A stretch of DNA of 64,000 nt from Symbiodinium sp. CCMP2592 (lineage: Eukaryota; Sar; Dinophyceae; Suessiales; Symbiodiniaceae), in NCBI GenBank assembly GCA_905221615.1, contig CAJNDT010003190.1:124001-188000 (forward strand), read 5' to 3'. Positions 39,584 through 49,094 of the stretch are shown here, one piece after another. Position numbers and translations under genes: made by a program. The notes under the pieces were generated by a model. The model was not told the origin of the DNA. It searched no databases and worked only from the letters and a program-made list of their open reading frames with translations. Position 1 is the stretch's first letter; each line of letters opens with the position of its first letter.

Positions 39584-40102
39584 ATGCCTGAAACACCGAA
39601 GAAGAGTGGCAACAGAGCGACCTCCCGAACCCCTCCTCCAGTGCGACGTCGGCCCCACCTATCCAGGTCGCCGCCAGCCAGTGACTCCATTCGGGAGTCC
39701 GACTCCGAAGACACAGCAGCCCCTAAAGCAGCCCCCAAAGCAGCTGGGCCTAAGGGCCCGCCGCCTCCGATGCCTGTTAACCTGTCAGGAAGTGGATCTA
39801 GCACAGATCGGACATCGGGACCAGGTAAGGCACCTGGAGTGCCAGCGAAAGGTGGAGTCCCGGGAGGAGTTTCTCCCCTGGGACCACCGCCAAAGGCTGT
39901 GACCTCAACGATCTCCCATCCAGGGACAGGAGAGCTTCATGTCACCAGCACAAGTCCGGCAGGAGTTGCTCCGCCATCTACAAATAGCAACAACGGGCTG
40001 GAAATGGCGCCTGGCCTGCCATTACTGAGTGTTTCATTGCCTCACCGCCTCTACTATAACATAGAGCTAGTGGTTCGTACCGAGCCTTCACAGCGAGGCT
40101 AG
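39584..40102 (+). CDS. retroelement ORF 4, disordered Pro/Ser/Ala-rich protein
   Basis: 172 residues from the first ATG (MPETPKKSGNRATSRTPPPV); the frame is open upstream to 39470 without an ATG. It is rich in Pro, Ser, Arg and Ala (PPPMPVNLSGSGSS, APKAAPKAAGPKGPPPP), basic at the start, with a hydrophobic C-terminal stretch (LPLLSVSLPHRLYYNIELVV). It contains two mini-palindromes coding GGVSP and AGVAP. After the TAG at 40100 the same frame is open for 69 more codons (to 40309), another possible sign of stop-codon damage in this element. No family recognised. Confidence 0.5.
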   Translation: MPETPKKSGNRATSRTPPPVRRRPHLSRSPPASDSIRESDSEDTAAPKAAPKAAGPKGPPPPMPVNLSGSGSSTDRTSGPGKAPGVPAKGGVPGGVSPLGPPPKAVTSTISHPGTGELHVTSTSPAGVAPPSTNSNNGLEMAPGLPLLSVSLPHRLYYNIELVVRTEPSQRG

Positions 40103-40407
40103 ACACTCTCGCGAGACAGCAGTGTGCAAAATGGACGTCGCCAATCAGTCAGCGATACATTGCAAATCAGCCGGTTAACTACTTCATTAGTGCCAGAGTC
40201 TGCAGCTCGAGTCACTGAAGACACGTCCGATTCCGACTTCATTGCTTGCAGCCTTGAGGGGCGGAGCGTGTGCGAGTGCTGTGTTAAGGCACGGCTCGTC
40301 ATGAAGTGACCGCGCGAGTAGCAAGCAGAGCAGCAGGTCGATCCCTCGCAAAGCGTGGACGTTAAGTTTCACCTCAGACAGTATCCTCCCGCTGCGTGTG
40401 AATGAAA

Positions 40408-40443
40408 TGTTGCTGTTGGTGGTTGTTGTTGTTGATCGTCGCT
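40408..40443. repeat. TTG/CTG microsatellite, 3' target flank of the retroelement
   Basis: TGTTGCTGTTGGT at 40408-40420 repeats the 5' flank exactly and continues as GGTTGTTGTTGTTG. Confidence 0.75.
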
Positions 40444-40594
40444 GTCCCGAAGCCCGAACTACGCAGAGGGTTCAGCCTTCTTCCGAAACGAGCCAGTATG
40501 ATGAGACCTGAAAAGGGGCCACACTCTCCCCGGACTGAGCATCCCTGAACAGCAACTAATGCTGAAGCTTCAACTGCCTACGTGTACAGACCAC

Positions 40595-40712
40595 TACAGT
40601 GAACTCCGGAAAGTTGGAACATGGATTTAGGATGGTTAGTGCTGGGATTACCCTATACTTTACCTTGAGGGCATGGGGATTACAATGTTCCAACTTTCTG
40701 GCTTCTACTGTA
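40595..40712. mobile_element. family-G hairpin element
   Basis: TACAGTGAACTCCGGAAAGT...GGAACA pairs with TGTTCCAACTTTCTGGCTTC...TACTGTA. A second copy is at 56784. Confidence 0.8.
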
Positions 40713-40727
40713 CAAACCTATGACTTG

Positions 40728-40834
40728 GGTATGGCCCCCACTCAGTAATAGTTGAATAATGTTCATAGTATAGATATATTAGGACCTTAATTGTAGTCCT
40801 ATTCTAGACTCTTATTGTATGGGGGCAGTACCTA
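40728..40834. mobile_element. imperfect hairpin element
   Basis: GGGTATGGCCCCCACTCAGTAA faces TTATTGTATGGGGGCAGTACC; the centre is AT-rich (ATAGTATAGATATATTAGG). Confidence 0.6.
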
Positions 40835-40858
40835 ACCTACGACCCCAAAGAAATCGAG

Positions 40859-40879
40859 GAGGAGAAGAGCCGCCGCAAG
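40859..40879 (+). CDS. candidate 21-nt micro-exon (E/K/R module)
   Basis: After GAAATCGAG it encodes EEKSRRK and ends AAG|GCAGGT. First module downstream of the retroelement. The boundaries within GAG repeats are uncertain. Confidence 0.35.
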
Positions 40880-41303
40880 GCAGGTCCAGACAGCACTGAG
40901 GTGATTCTGCGGTTTCCAATGGAAAGGTGGCTTAGGTTTGAACAGGGTTCTTGTTGAGAGAGTTAGCTTACGTAGCTATAGTAGGGATCTACAATATATA
41001 ATAACAGGGCTTCCTTGTTCTGGCAACCTATATTAACTTCCTCGTCAGGCACCGAGTGTTGAGAGTCGGGAAGGTTTCTTTCTAAATGGAAGAAGAACCC
41101 ACCGGATGAGACCCGAAGGCCCTCAAATCGCGAACTTTACGGCCGCGTAACCAAGATGCCGTGACGCTCAATTTTAGGGTTTGGGGTTTAGGGATTTAGT
41201 AGGTTCAGGGGTTTCCAGAATCGTCACTTAAACCGGCAGGGCAGTGTGGCAGCCAGGGCAGCATACATATTGAACTCGGACCTGCAACCCTCAAGCAATT
41301 GAG

Positions 41304-41330
41304 GAGGAGAGGGAGAAGAAGCGCCAAGAG
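41304..41330 (+). CDS. candidate 27-nt micro-exon (E/K/R module)
   Basis: After GCAATTGAG it encodes EEREKKRQE; the usual AG|GC end is AG|GG here. Confidence 0.35.
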
Positions 41331-41599
41331 GGCTGGTGCTAGCATGGCTTAACATGATTTTCGAGGTTGCGCGTAGGATTTAAGACATAGGATTCAAGAC
41401 TTGCATTGCAGCAGATTTGGATGGGGCGCTTGGTGAGGATCCGGAGCCCTAATTCTACCCTCATGCCGCTTTGAAAGTCTCAAGAGTAGTAAGGGGAGGA
41501 AACAGCAATGTCCCACATCAGTCAAATAGGGTATAGTGACAATGTCTAACCACTTTCGAATCTGTTAAGGGACCGACCGTCCATCGCACACCTCCAAAC

Positions 41600-41800
41600 C
41601 CAAAACCCTGAACTCCTGAACCCCTAAACCTCTAACCCTTATAAACCCCGAAACCTTAGGCCCTAAACCCTTAACCCTAACCCAAAACCCCTAAACCTTT
41701 AAACTTTAAACCCTAAACCCTTAACCCCTGAGCCCCTAAACTCTAAACCCTGAAACCCTAGACAAACCTAAACTGCCCTAAGCCCCTGAACCATAAACTC
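41600..41800. repeat. CCCTAAA telomere-like array, degenerate
   Basis: CCCTAAA, CCTAAACC and CCCTGAA variants. Confidence 0.8.
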
Positions 41801-41807
41801 TGAACAT

Positions 41808-41917
41808 ACGGTTGAAGATATAAATCCTGCATTACCCATAAGACAGAAGAAGAAATATGCCACAATTACCATAGTCTAGAATAACTAAGGTAATGCAGGA
41901 TTTATATCATCAACCGT
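41808..41917. mobile_element. family-C hairpin element
   Basis: ACGGTTGAAGATATAAATCC to GGATTTATATCATCAACCGT; 110 bp. Confidence 0.85.
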
Positions 41918-42072
41918 AGTATAGCACATGTTCTTGGGGCTCAAATACCTACTAAGTATCTACTATAAGGGTACTCCTAGTACTACTACTGCTACTACTT
42001 TACTACCACCACTACCACTATTGGGACTACTTGGACCCTTTGCGTCGGAGTACTCTTGTAGAAATCCACGGT

Positions 42073-42165
42073 ACCCAGAGCCTCCAAAACCCCTTAATTA
42101 AGGAATGTACCTTAAATTACAATAGGATCCCCAATATGATTTAAGGTGTTTTGGAGGCTCTGGGT
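42073..42165. mobile_element. family-F hairpin element
   Basis: ACCCAGAGCCTCCAAAACCCC pairs with GGTGTTTTGGAGGCTCTGGGT; the centre ATGTACCTTAAATTACAATA is shared with 58705. Confidence 0.85.
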
Positions 42166-42195
42166 ATCTTCGGCTCCGGATGCATCAGACCTGAG

Positions 42196-42219
42196 GCGCT
42201 GGAGAAGAAGCGCCACGAG
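42196..42219 (+). CDS. candidate 24-nt micro-exon (E/K/R module)
   Basis: After CAGACCTGAG it encodes ALEKKRHE and ends GAG|GCCGAC. A TTTAGGG tract starts 25 nt downstream. Confidence 0.4.
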
Positions 42220-42239
42220 GCCGACCCGGTGTCGAGGGG

Positions 42240-42500
42240 TTGGAGTTTAGGGGTTTAGGGTTTCGGGTTTAGGGCGCACGGTTTGCGGGTTTAGGACTAG
42301 TTTCACGGTTTAGTTAGAGTTTGGGGCTAAAGTTTAGGGTTTAGGATTAAGTTTAGGCTTAAGTTTAGGGCTTGAGGGTTACATGTAGGGTTTAGGGTGA
42401 AGTTCAGAGCTAAAATTAGGGTTTTAGGGTTGAGTTTAGGGTTCAGGGTTTAGGTCAAAGGTTTCGGTTTAGGGTTTAGTTTTCTTCGGGTTTAGGCTCA
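42240..42500. repeat. TTTAGGG-type degenerate array
   Basis: G-strand heptamers with TTTCGGG, TTAAGTTTAGGG and GGGTTTAGTT variants. Confidence 0.8.
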
Positions 42501-42622
42501 CGTGGGACTCCCGACATGCTCGTTCCCAGGTGCTTTGTGTGGGTAGATGTCAAAATTTTGGGTTTAGGGTTTAGGGTTTAGGGACCCTAAACCCTGACAT
42601 TGCTTTTTGGAAGCTCATTGAT

Positions 42623-42728
42623 ATGGGTAGTTATCAAAATAAAGTTCCTTTTTTGGGTACGCTAAATATTAGGTGCCGTATTATAAGAAGGACCCAAAAA
42701 GGGACCCTAATTTTGAGAACTACCCATC
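42623..42728. mobile_element. family-E hairpin element
   Basis: ATGGGTAGTTATCAAAATAA pairs with TTTTGAGAACTACCCAT; it contains TTTTTTGGGTACGCTAAATA. Second copy at 44124. Confidence 0.85.
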
Positions 42729-43124
42729 TGGAAGGGCCAGAATGATGAGACCCGGATCTAAATGAAATACACCCTAGAGCCACAATGTCCTGACATTGAA
42801 ATCTAAACCCTAAATCCTAAACCTGAGCCGTATAAATCCTAAGCCCTATAAGCCGTAAACCCTAAACCCGAAGCCCGAAACCCTGAACCCAATACCCGAC
42901 TCTACTTTGAAGAGCAAGCACCGGCAGACCTGCAACCCTGGAGAAATTCAGGAGGTTTACGTAAACGGAAGAAGAAAAACAACAGGTACTAGAGTATAGT
43001 CCAATATTATGTCATGCAGTGTGGTAAATTATAGTACGACATGATCAGTTCAATACTATATGTTCTGTTCCAAAGTAAATACATAATATGTTCTGTTCCA
43101 AAGTAAATACATAAGCATTTGTAT

Positions 43125-43440
43125 ATATATATATATACATATACGCATGCACATCATTTTCGCACTATATAACAAACCACAACACAACATGACAAAATCG
43201 AGTACAAGGGACTATCATGTGCTATGATATAATACAACACACAACTAAAACGAACCAGTATATAACCTAGTAGTTAATATAGCACAGCACAGTATAATAT
43301 AACATAATACAGCAAAATCCAATAAGCACATAGTATAGTATAGCCCAGTATAGCACACCATAATACAATGCAATATTGTGTTGTAGTATATTCGAAAAAA
43401 TGTGGTATAATACAGTATAGTACTATAACCATGCAGTCTC
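43125..43440. repeat. AT-rich region with (TA)n and TATAGTACAGTATAATA-type repeats
   Basis: (TA)n at 43125-43142, then variants of ATAGTATAGCACAGTATAAT to 43440. Similar TACTATGATATACTGTA sequence recurs at 46475-46600, 51655-51760 and 53030-53125. The minus-strand frames here are shadows. Confidence 0.75.
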
Positions 43441-43883
43441 GTCGTTTTTGTTCCGGCATTTCGCATGTGCATATTACTTCCAGGTGGCATTGCTGGTCCG
43501 CAAACGCAGCACACACCCCAAACCCTCAATCCTAGGTGACAACAGTTGAATCATTGCAAATTCAATACCTGTCCAAAGGACACGAGAATTAGGTATCTGG
43601 GTTTTTACGATAATTTTTAGTGTAGGTTAGTCTTTGGCAATTAGTATGTACTTGGACCCTTGCGGTGCGGGAACAAGAAGAAGGCCGTTCAGCCGCGATA
43701 GCCTAGGTTCCAATCCTCAATCTCCGCTGTTCTGGACCTGACTTAGCTTCAAGTGAAGGGGTTTAGGGTTTAGGGTTTAGGGTTTATAGGGTTTAGGGCT
43801 TAGGGTTTATAGGGTTTAGGGTTTAGGGTTTAGGTTTAGGGCTCGTCAAGTGACTCGAACCTCAGACCCGTGACTCCCATGAG

Positions 43884-43913
43884 GAAGCGGAGCGGAAGCG
43901 TGCCGAAGAGGAG
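43884..43913 (+). CDS. candidate 30-nt micro-exon (E/R/A module)
   Basis: After GACTCCCATGAG it encodes EAERKRAEEE and ends GAG|GATGGG, a GA donor, which dinoflagellates also use. The CTC.CATGAG acceptor context recurs at 45569, 46052 and 47279. Confidence 0.45.
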
Positions 43914-44123
43914 GATGGGGCGGCTCTTGGGATTCACTATAGGCTTCGAGGGTGTCGTTTGAGGGTTTCGATTGTGTTTGGATATGGCCGGTGCCATGAC
44001 GGTGCTGCAGATGTGAGCCCCAACCAATTGGCCCAGTCCAGCCAAAGTTCTAGCTCACTTTTCCTTGAGCCCTTTAGTCGACGGCGCGACAAACACTTCG
44101 CTGTAGCAGAAGATTCAGTGCGA

Positions 44124-44230
44124 TGTGGGTGGTTGTCAAAGTTATGGGCCTTTTTTGGGTACCCGAAATATTAGGTGCAGTGTTATCATAAGGACCCAAA
44201 AAGGGGCCCTGATTTTGACAACCACCCATG
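44124..44230. mobile_element. family-E hairpin element
   Basis: TGTGGGTGGTTGTCAAAGTT pairs with TTTTGACAACCACCCA; it shares TTTTTTGGGTACCCGAAATA and GGACCCAAAAAGGG with 42623. Confidence 0.85.
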
Positions 44231-44881
44231 TAGAGGGACACAAGCCCTTGGGCATAGTACGACCAGCAAGTTCACCGAGTATGCGGCGATGGAGTGCAGA
44301 TGCGCATCGTCGCATTGTTGCATGATCCAATGATTAAAAACCAATGATTAGGGGCTGCTTGGACATGATCAAGTTTCCCAGCATGCATTCACAGATGCTA
44401 CAGTCCAACCGTACCGACCAGTGGTTTGTCGCACCAGGCAGACTTGGCTGGCAGGAGGGCCCCGCCACATTCCTGAAAGAGAGTTTAAGCCTACTTTCCG
44501 AGCGGCCGTCTGGATCCATAGCTTTCAGCACAAAGGAAACGAAGACATCCGAATATTGGGAAATCCTAGAAAGCCCGAACACAAAGCGCGCGGTGCATTG
44601 TCTGCTGGCCGTTAGCACGTCTTGTCTACAGTCGGTTTAGGGTTTAGGGTTTAGGGTGTGTAACAGTATGCGCGCGGTGGGTGCGCTTTTTTACTTTAGG
44701 AATAACTTGAAACAACTACGCAATGTGTTACAAGATAGTTGAACAGTTTACCATCGAGTCATGAGATGATACAGCATAAACACCATATATCATAATGCCG
44801 ATGCAAAAACCCTTTCAACGTTCAGCTTTGGCCGAGGCCCTAAACCCTCAACTGCAACTGCTGTGAACCCACAACTGACAG

Positions 44882-44905
44882 GAGGAGAGGAAGCGTCGCG
44901 AGGAG
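44882..44905 (+). CDS. candidate 24-nt micro-exon (E/R/K module)
   Basis: After AACTGACAG it encodes EERKRREE and ends GAG|GCACAT. Homologous to 46383. Confidence 0.45.
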
Positions 44906-45568
44906 GCACATGGGTTGACACATGAGGTTCTTATAGCTTAAGGTTACTTCTTGGATTCCGTACTTCTTCAAGTTATCCTTTCTTCTTTGGATTTGGACGG
45001 TGTGCCTTGGCTTTTTCGCATGCGGCGAGAAAGGTGCGGACCAGCAAGTTCACCTGCGCTGGAGTAGAGATTTGCATGGTGGTAGTATGATGATCCAATG
45101 ATCTGGAGCTTTTTTGACAGGGTTTTCTTTCCCATTATGCATTCACTTATGCTACAGCCCAACCGTACCGTCCAGACTCGGCTGGCAGGAGGGCTCGTAT
45201 TCCTGAACAGAGTTTCAGCACCTGTTTGGAATTGTCGGGTGAATCCGTAGCTTTAAGCACATGCGAGTTGAACAGCGCAGGCGTCTTGAGCAATCCGCAC
45301 ATGCCACGCAAGTTGGAAGAATGGAACGGATACGCCGCGATGAAGAATCTGCATCCCATAGAGGCTGGAATAAGTACCAATGTCCATTCCCAGGATTCCT
45401 GATTCTAAAAGTGCAGGGATATACCCCAAATCCCATTCCAATTATTACGGCCCCTATATTTTCTCCTGGTGTAGGCCCCTAAAGAAGCACTGAAATCGGT
45501 CAGCACTTGGGCCCCTCTATTATGCTGTAACGAAGCGGTTCGATCCTCAGACGTGCAGCTCTCATGAG

Positions 45569-45613
45569 GAAAAGGAAAAGAAAGAAGCGGAAGAGAGAAC
45601 GCATCTTCAAGAG
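45569..45613 (+). CDS. candidate 45-nt micro-exon (E/K module)
   Basis: After CTCTCATGAG it encodes EKEKKEAEERTHLQE (15 codons, phase 0) and ends GAG|GCGGGC. Nearly identical to the exon at 47279; the coding part differs by few bases. Confidence 0.5.
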
Positions 45614-46051
45614 GCGGGCTCGATGACACAGGGGATTCGCTTCCAGGTATTTGTTTGTCTGAGGCGCGTCAATCTGTCAGTTTTTTCTGGGAGTTTGCCG
45701 ATCTTTTCGCCCTCGCAAGAGCCCGAAGCCATTTAGCTCCGTCCGGCGGGCGCCTTCCTCAAAGAAAGTCTCAGGTTACTTTCAGAGCTGCAGTGTTGAT
45801 CCATAGCTTTCAGAACGAGGGAGCAGAAAACACCCATGCCTTGAGAACTCGGATACAAGCAAACCCGGTTGTCCTGAGGAGCAGAGGTCTGCCGGTCTTA
45901 GCACCCTTGTCACTGTCTATGCTCATGATGAAGGAGCTGCGTATACCTTCCGACCTCGGCCTGTTTCCTAAATCAAGCTCTGAACATGAACTTAAAGGAA
46001 GCGGCTAGACTCGTTAGACCCTCAGACCCTCAGACCTTCATCTCTCATGAG

Positions 46052-46084
46052 GAAAATTCCAAGATCAGGAAGCAGCTCGAAGAG
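46052..46084 (+). CDS. candidate 33-nt micro-exon (K/E module)
   Basis: After CTCTCATGAG it encodes ENSKIRKQLEE and ends GAG|GCAGAT. Its KQLEE|AD end matches KKLEE/ALEE|AD at 47955. Confidence 0.45.
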
Positions 46085-46382
46085 GCAGATATCGGGAGAC
46101 ATGAGATTCAGGTTTGGGCTTGGCATGAGGCAACTCAAGTTGTGTTCTTTGGCCTTTGGTGTGTCTGTGTGTGGAGCCGAGCCAAGCCAAACCATGGCAC
46201 CAATGCCGAGCCGAACCTTGAAATACCATCCGCCTTGTTGATCCCAGGGGAGCAGAAAACACGCGTATCTTGAGAGCTCCGAACAGGAAGCGGACGGAGC
46301 ATGGTCTGCTGGTCTTCAGCATCAACCGGGAACCTCAGCCCTCAACCGCCAACGTTGCGAAACCCGGACCCACTGTTGACAG

Positions 46383-46412
46383 GATGAGGCGGAGAGGAAG
46401 CGTTGCGAGGAG
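46383..46412 (+). CDS. candidate 30-nt micro-exon (E/R/K module)
   Basis: After GTTGACAG it encodes DEAERKRCEE and ends GAG|GCAGAT. Confidence 0.45.
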
Positions 46413-46984
46413 GCAGATAGGGTTACACAGTTACACATGAGGTTGGGTTTTACAGCTTTTCTACTTCTTGGATGTTTGTTAGAGTATACAATTACATATT
46501 GTAGCGTGTTGTAGTATTTTATTGTATGTTATGGTATACCTCAGTGTATTATCGTAACGTTATAGTATAATCTAGTACAATGTATGCTAGTAATTTGGTG
46601 TTCTTTGGCTTTCCCGAGGTGGCGAGAAAGGCGCAGGACACTCAAGCAATTGGCCCAGTCCAGCCTCACTTCAACCCTACGGTGACTTAAATGTGGTCAA
46701 GGCCGTGGGCATGCGATGTGCGACAGCAAGTTCACCCAGTATGTTTGCCACGCTGGGGTAGAGATGTGCATGGTGGTAGCAAGATGATCCAATGATCAGG
46801 AGCTTCTTTGACAGGATTCTTTTCCCATATGCATTCACTTATGCTACAGACCAACCGTACCGTCCAGACTTGGCTGGCAGGAAGGCTTGAACAGCGCAGG
46901 CGCCTTGAGCAATCCGGTACATGCAACACAGGTTGGAAGAACGGAACGGATATGCCTACGATGAAGACTTTGCATACGATAGAG

Positions 46985-47085
46985 GCCGGAATAACTACCA
47001 ATATTATTCCCAGGGTTCCTTGTTATAGCAGTGCAAGTATATACCCCGAAACCCTGTTTCAATTATTATGGACCCTGTATTTCCC
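46985..47085 (+). mobile_element. family-A hairpin element, degenerate
   Basis: GGAATAACTACCAATATTATTCC at the left and CAATTATTATGGACCCTGTA at the right retain the family outline. Confidence 0.45.
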
Positions 47086-47278
47086 TTAGACCTGAGCATA
47101 AGCCTTAAAGAAGGGCTAAACTTGATACAGGGTCCTTAGCAATCGGAACAGGGTTTGGGGTCTATTAGGCTCTGACCATATGGCACCCCCAAAACTAACA
47201 GTATTGGTAATTACGCAGGCTCCCCTCTATTATGCTGTAAAGAAGTGGTTCGATCCTCAGACGTGCAGCTCTCATGAG

Positions 47279-47323
47279 GAAAAGGAAAAGAAAGAAGCGG
47301 AAGAGAGAAAGCATATTCAAGAG
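47279..47323 (+). CDS. candidate 45-nt micro-exon (E/K module)
   Basis: After CTCTCATGAG it encodes EKEKKEAEERKHIQE (15 codons, phase 0) and ends GAG|GCAGAG. Duplicate of 45569, with the upstream about 50 nt also shared. Confidence 0.5.
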
Positions 47324-47954
47324 GCAGAGGCGGATCCGATGACTTTGGGGATTCGGTATTTGTGGGTGTGAGGCGTTTCAATCTGCCAGTTTTTTTCGTT
47401 TCAGTTTTGTTTGGAGTTCGACAGTTTTTTTGGCTTGCGGAAGTGGTGAGTAAGGCCCAAGAGCGAAGCAACTGGCTCCTTCCGGCCGAAGTTCTTGCCC
47501 ACATGTCTTGAACTCTCTAGCCGGGTAAAGGTTTCAGCGACTTCAATGCATTCGAGGCACAGATGCACGTCGTGGTTGCGTGATCTAATGATGAGGAGCT
47601 GTTTTGACAGGATTGTGTTTCCTAGCATGCTTTGACAGATAATACAGTCCATCTGTAGAGCCCAACAGGCAGGCTTGGCTGCAGCAGGATCCGCATTCCT
47701 CAAAGACAGTCTCAGGCTACTTTCCGAGCTGCGGTGTCGGATCCATAGCTTTTCAGAACGAAGGAGCAGAAAACACCCATTCCTTGAGAACTCCGATACA
47801 AGCAAACCCTGTTGTCCCGCGGAGCGGAAGGTCCCTAGTCTGCCGGTCTTAGCACCCTTGTCACTGTCTATGCTTATGATGAAGGAGCTGCATATACCTT
47901 CGGACCTCAGCCTAGTGCGTAAAGGAAGTAGACCCTCAGACCTGCAGCTCTCAG

Positions 47955-48002
47955 GAGAAAGCGGCCATGCTAAGAAAGAAACTCGAAGAGGCACTCGAAG
48001 AG
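47955..48002 (+). CDS. candidate 48-nt micro-exon (K/E/L module)
   Basis: After CAGCTCTCAG it encodes EKAAMLRKKLEEALEE (16 codons, phase 0) and ends GAG|GCAGAT. An internal GAG|GCACTC offers a 36-nt alternative. Typical coiled-coil heptad. Confidence 0.5.
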
Positions 48003-48020
48003 GCAGATACCGGGAGATAA

Positions 48021-48121
48021 TATAGGGGCCAAAATAATTACAAATACTATTCAGGAGGGTTCCTGAGAATAATGAGAGTATGATGGGCCCCAACACCCTA
48101 TTCTAATTATTAAGGCCCCTA
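48021..48121 (+). mobile_element. family-A MITE-like hairpin element
   Basis: TATAGGGGCCAAAATAATTAC to TCTAATTATTAAGGCCCCTA; the internal ATGATGGGCCCC is conserved. Confidence 0.85.
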
Positions 48122-48489
48122 GGTTCTGAGATTCGGGTTTGGGTTTGGCATGAGGCAACTCAATTTGTCCTCTTTGGCTTCTCGGGTGTGGTGAGTAAGT
48201 GCAACCGACCCAAGCCCAGTTCTAGACAACAACTTAAATCTTCTTGAATCGTTTGGCCGACGGCCCGGAGTAGATGTACTTCAATCATTGGGCATGGGAT
48301 GCCCCACCCGCAAGTTCACCAAGTATGTGTGCAACCATGGAGTATGCATGTGCATTGTCAGACTATGGTTGCACGGTTTAATCATTAGGAGTTGCTTTGA
48401 ATGGATTGTGGTTCCGTTCCCTGCATGCATAGATGCTACTAAGCCCCGCCTTTGCTGCGGCGGCGTTGTCTGGTTTCATGCGACGTAGA

Positions 48490-49090
48490 CATACGAGCAT
48501 GTAAAATTCTATGCACATATGAACATCTAGACACTGTTACGGTAGATGTCCATCTATGTCCACATCTGTGTTTCTATCTCTGTGATGTCGCCACCAAACC
48601 AAAACAAGCCGAGCCCAGCAACACCAAACCAAGCCGTGCCAAAAGCCGGACGAAGCCAAGCCAAGCCAAGGCAAAAACCGAGCCACACTCTAAACCCCGC
48701 CCTAAACCCTAAACCCTAAACCCTAAGCCCGAAACTCTATCAACCGTGAAGCTAGAGCCCGATTCGCCAAGCCATCAACCTTCGAAACGAAAGAAGACTT
48801 CAATATAGAGTCCTTATCATACACAGTTTTGGGGGCTGTTGAGACACTAAACCTAAACTCTCAACCTTCAAAAGGAAAGAAGGAAACCCTAAACCCTAAA
48901 CCCTTAACAACCTTCAAAAAGGAAAGAAGGAAACCTTAAGCCCCAAGCCCTCAACAACCTTCAAAAAGGAAAGAAGGAAACCCTAAGCCCCAAGCCCGCA
49001 ACAACCTTCAAAAAGGAAAGAAGGCGGAAGCAGGAGGAGGAGGAGGCGGCCCCCATCTTTTCCTCCAGGGGGGGTTCGGACCCGGAGCTG
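48490..49090. other. repeats of AAACCAAGCC and CCTTCAAAAAGGAAAGAAGG
   Basis: AAGCCAAGCC-type repeats at 48597-48690, then four tandem copies of an about 70-nt unit containing CCTTCAAAAAGGAAAGAAGG (48867-49022). A Glu-rich remnant (GAGGAGGAGGAG|GCGGCC, 49034-49045) may be a decayed micro-exon. Confidence 0.6.
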
Positions 49091-49094
49091 GTTT

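Larger units (their letters stand above)
35264..39972. repeat. family of 20 GGAG-NNN-CTCC mini-palindromes
   Basis: Exact copies start at 35264, 35294, 36178, 36469, 36562, 36964, 37003, 37035, 37080, 37101, 37136, 37579, 37636, 37669, 38482, 38530, 38952, 39349, 39866 and 39962. The core is often extended to GGTGGAG-NNN-CTCCCC. The central triplet varies (TTA, ATA, TTG, CTT, TCT and others) while the arms do not. Nine lie in ORFs in the GGA-NNN-NCT frame (Gly-x-x-Pro), four in the GAG frame (Glu-x-Leu-Pro) and seven between ORFs. None was noticed in the polymerase ORF or outside the element. Confidence 0.9.
30364..40407 (+). mobile_element. composite non-LTR retroelement, about 10 kb
   Basis: This is the only long stretch without telomere-like repeats that has high coding density. 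It carries, in the same orientation, an EEP-RT-zinc finger-USP ORF, an interrupted RG-rich ORF, a Tpt1-containing ORF and a disordered ORF. The 13-nt sequence TGTTGCTGTTGGT flanks it on both sides (30351-30363 and 40408-40420), as expected for a target-site duplication of an AP-endonuclease LINE, though both copies lie in TTG/CTG microsatellite. The 3' end is GTGAATGAAA, a minimal A-rich tail. It sits in a presumed intron, same strand. It could instead be a LINE next to an independent gene cluster. Confidence 0.65.
43840..48480 (+). repeat. tandem exon-intron units of about 0.75-0.85 kb
   Basis: The intronic anchor GCATGCATTCACAGATGCTA and its variants occur at about 44379, 45133, 46829, 47623 and 48421, with TGATCCAATGAT or TGATCTAATGAT 40-55 nt before it in four of these. 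Other shared blocks are GTGCATGGTGGTAG, CAACCGTACCG.CCAGACT and CTCAAAGAAAGTCTCAG. Each unit carries a charged micro-exon. The longest match is between 45520-45615 and 47220-47325. Confidence 0.8.

Noticed and set aside
45520-45560. tRNA-like CGGTTCGATCCTCAG segment, repeated near 47250
   Set aside because: No cloverleaf can be built around it; it is part of the intron just upstream of the duplicated micro-exon.
43836-48096. Similar minus-strand frames recurring at 44334, 44968, 46732 and 47401
   Set aside because: They resemble each other because the intron units are duplicated; the plus-strand micro-exons explain the duplication better, and the frames are broken at different places.
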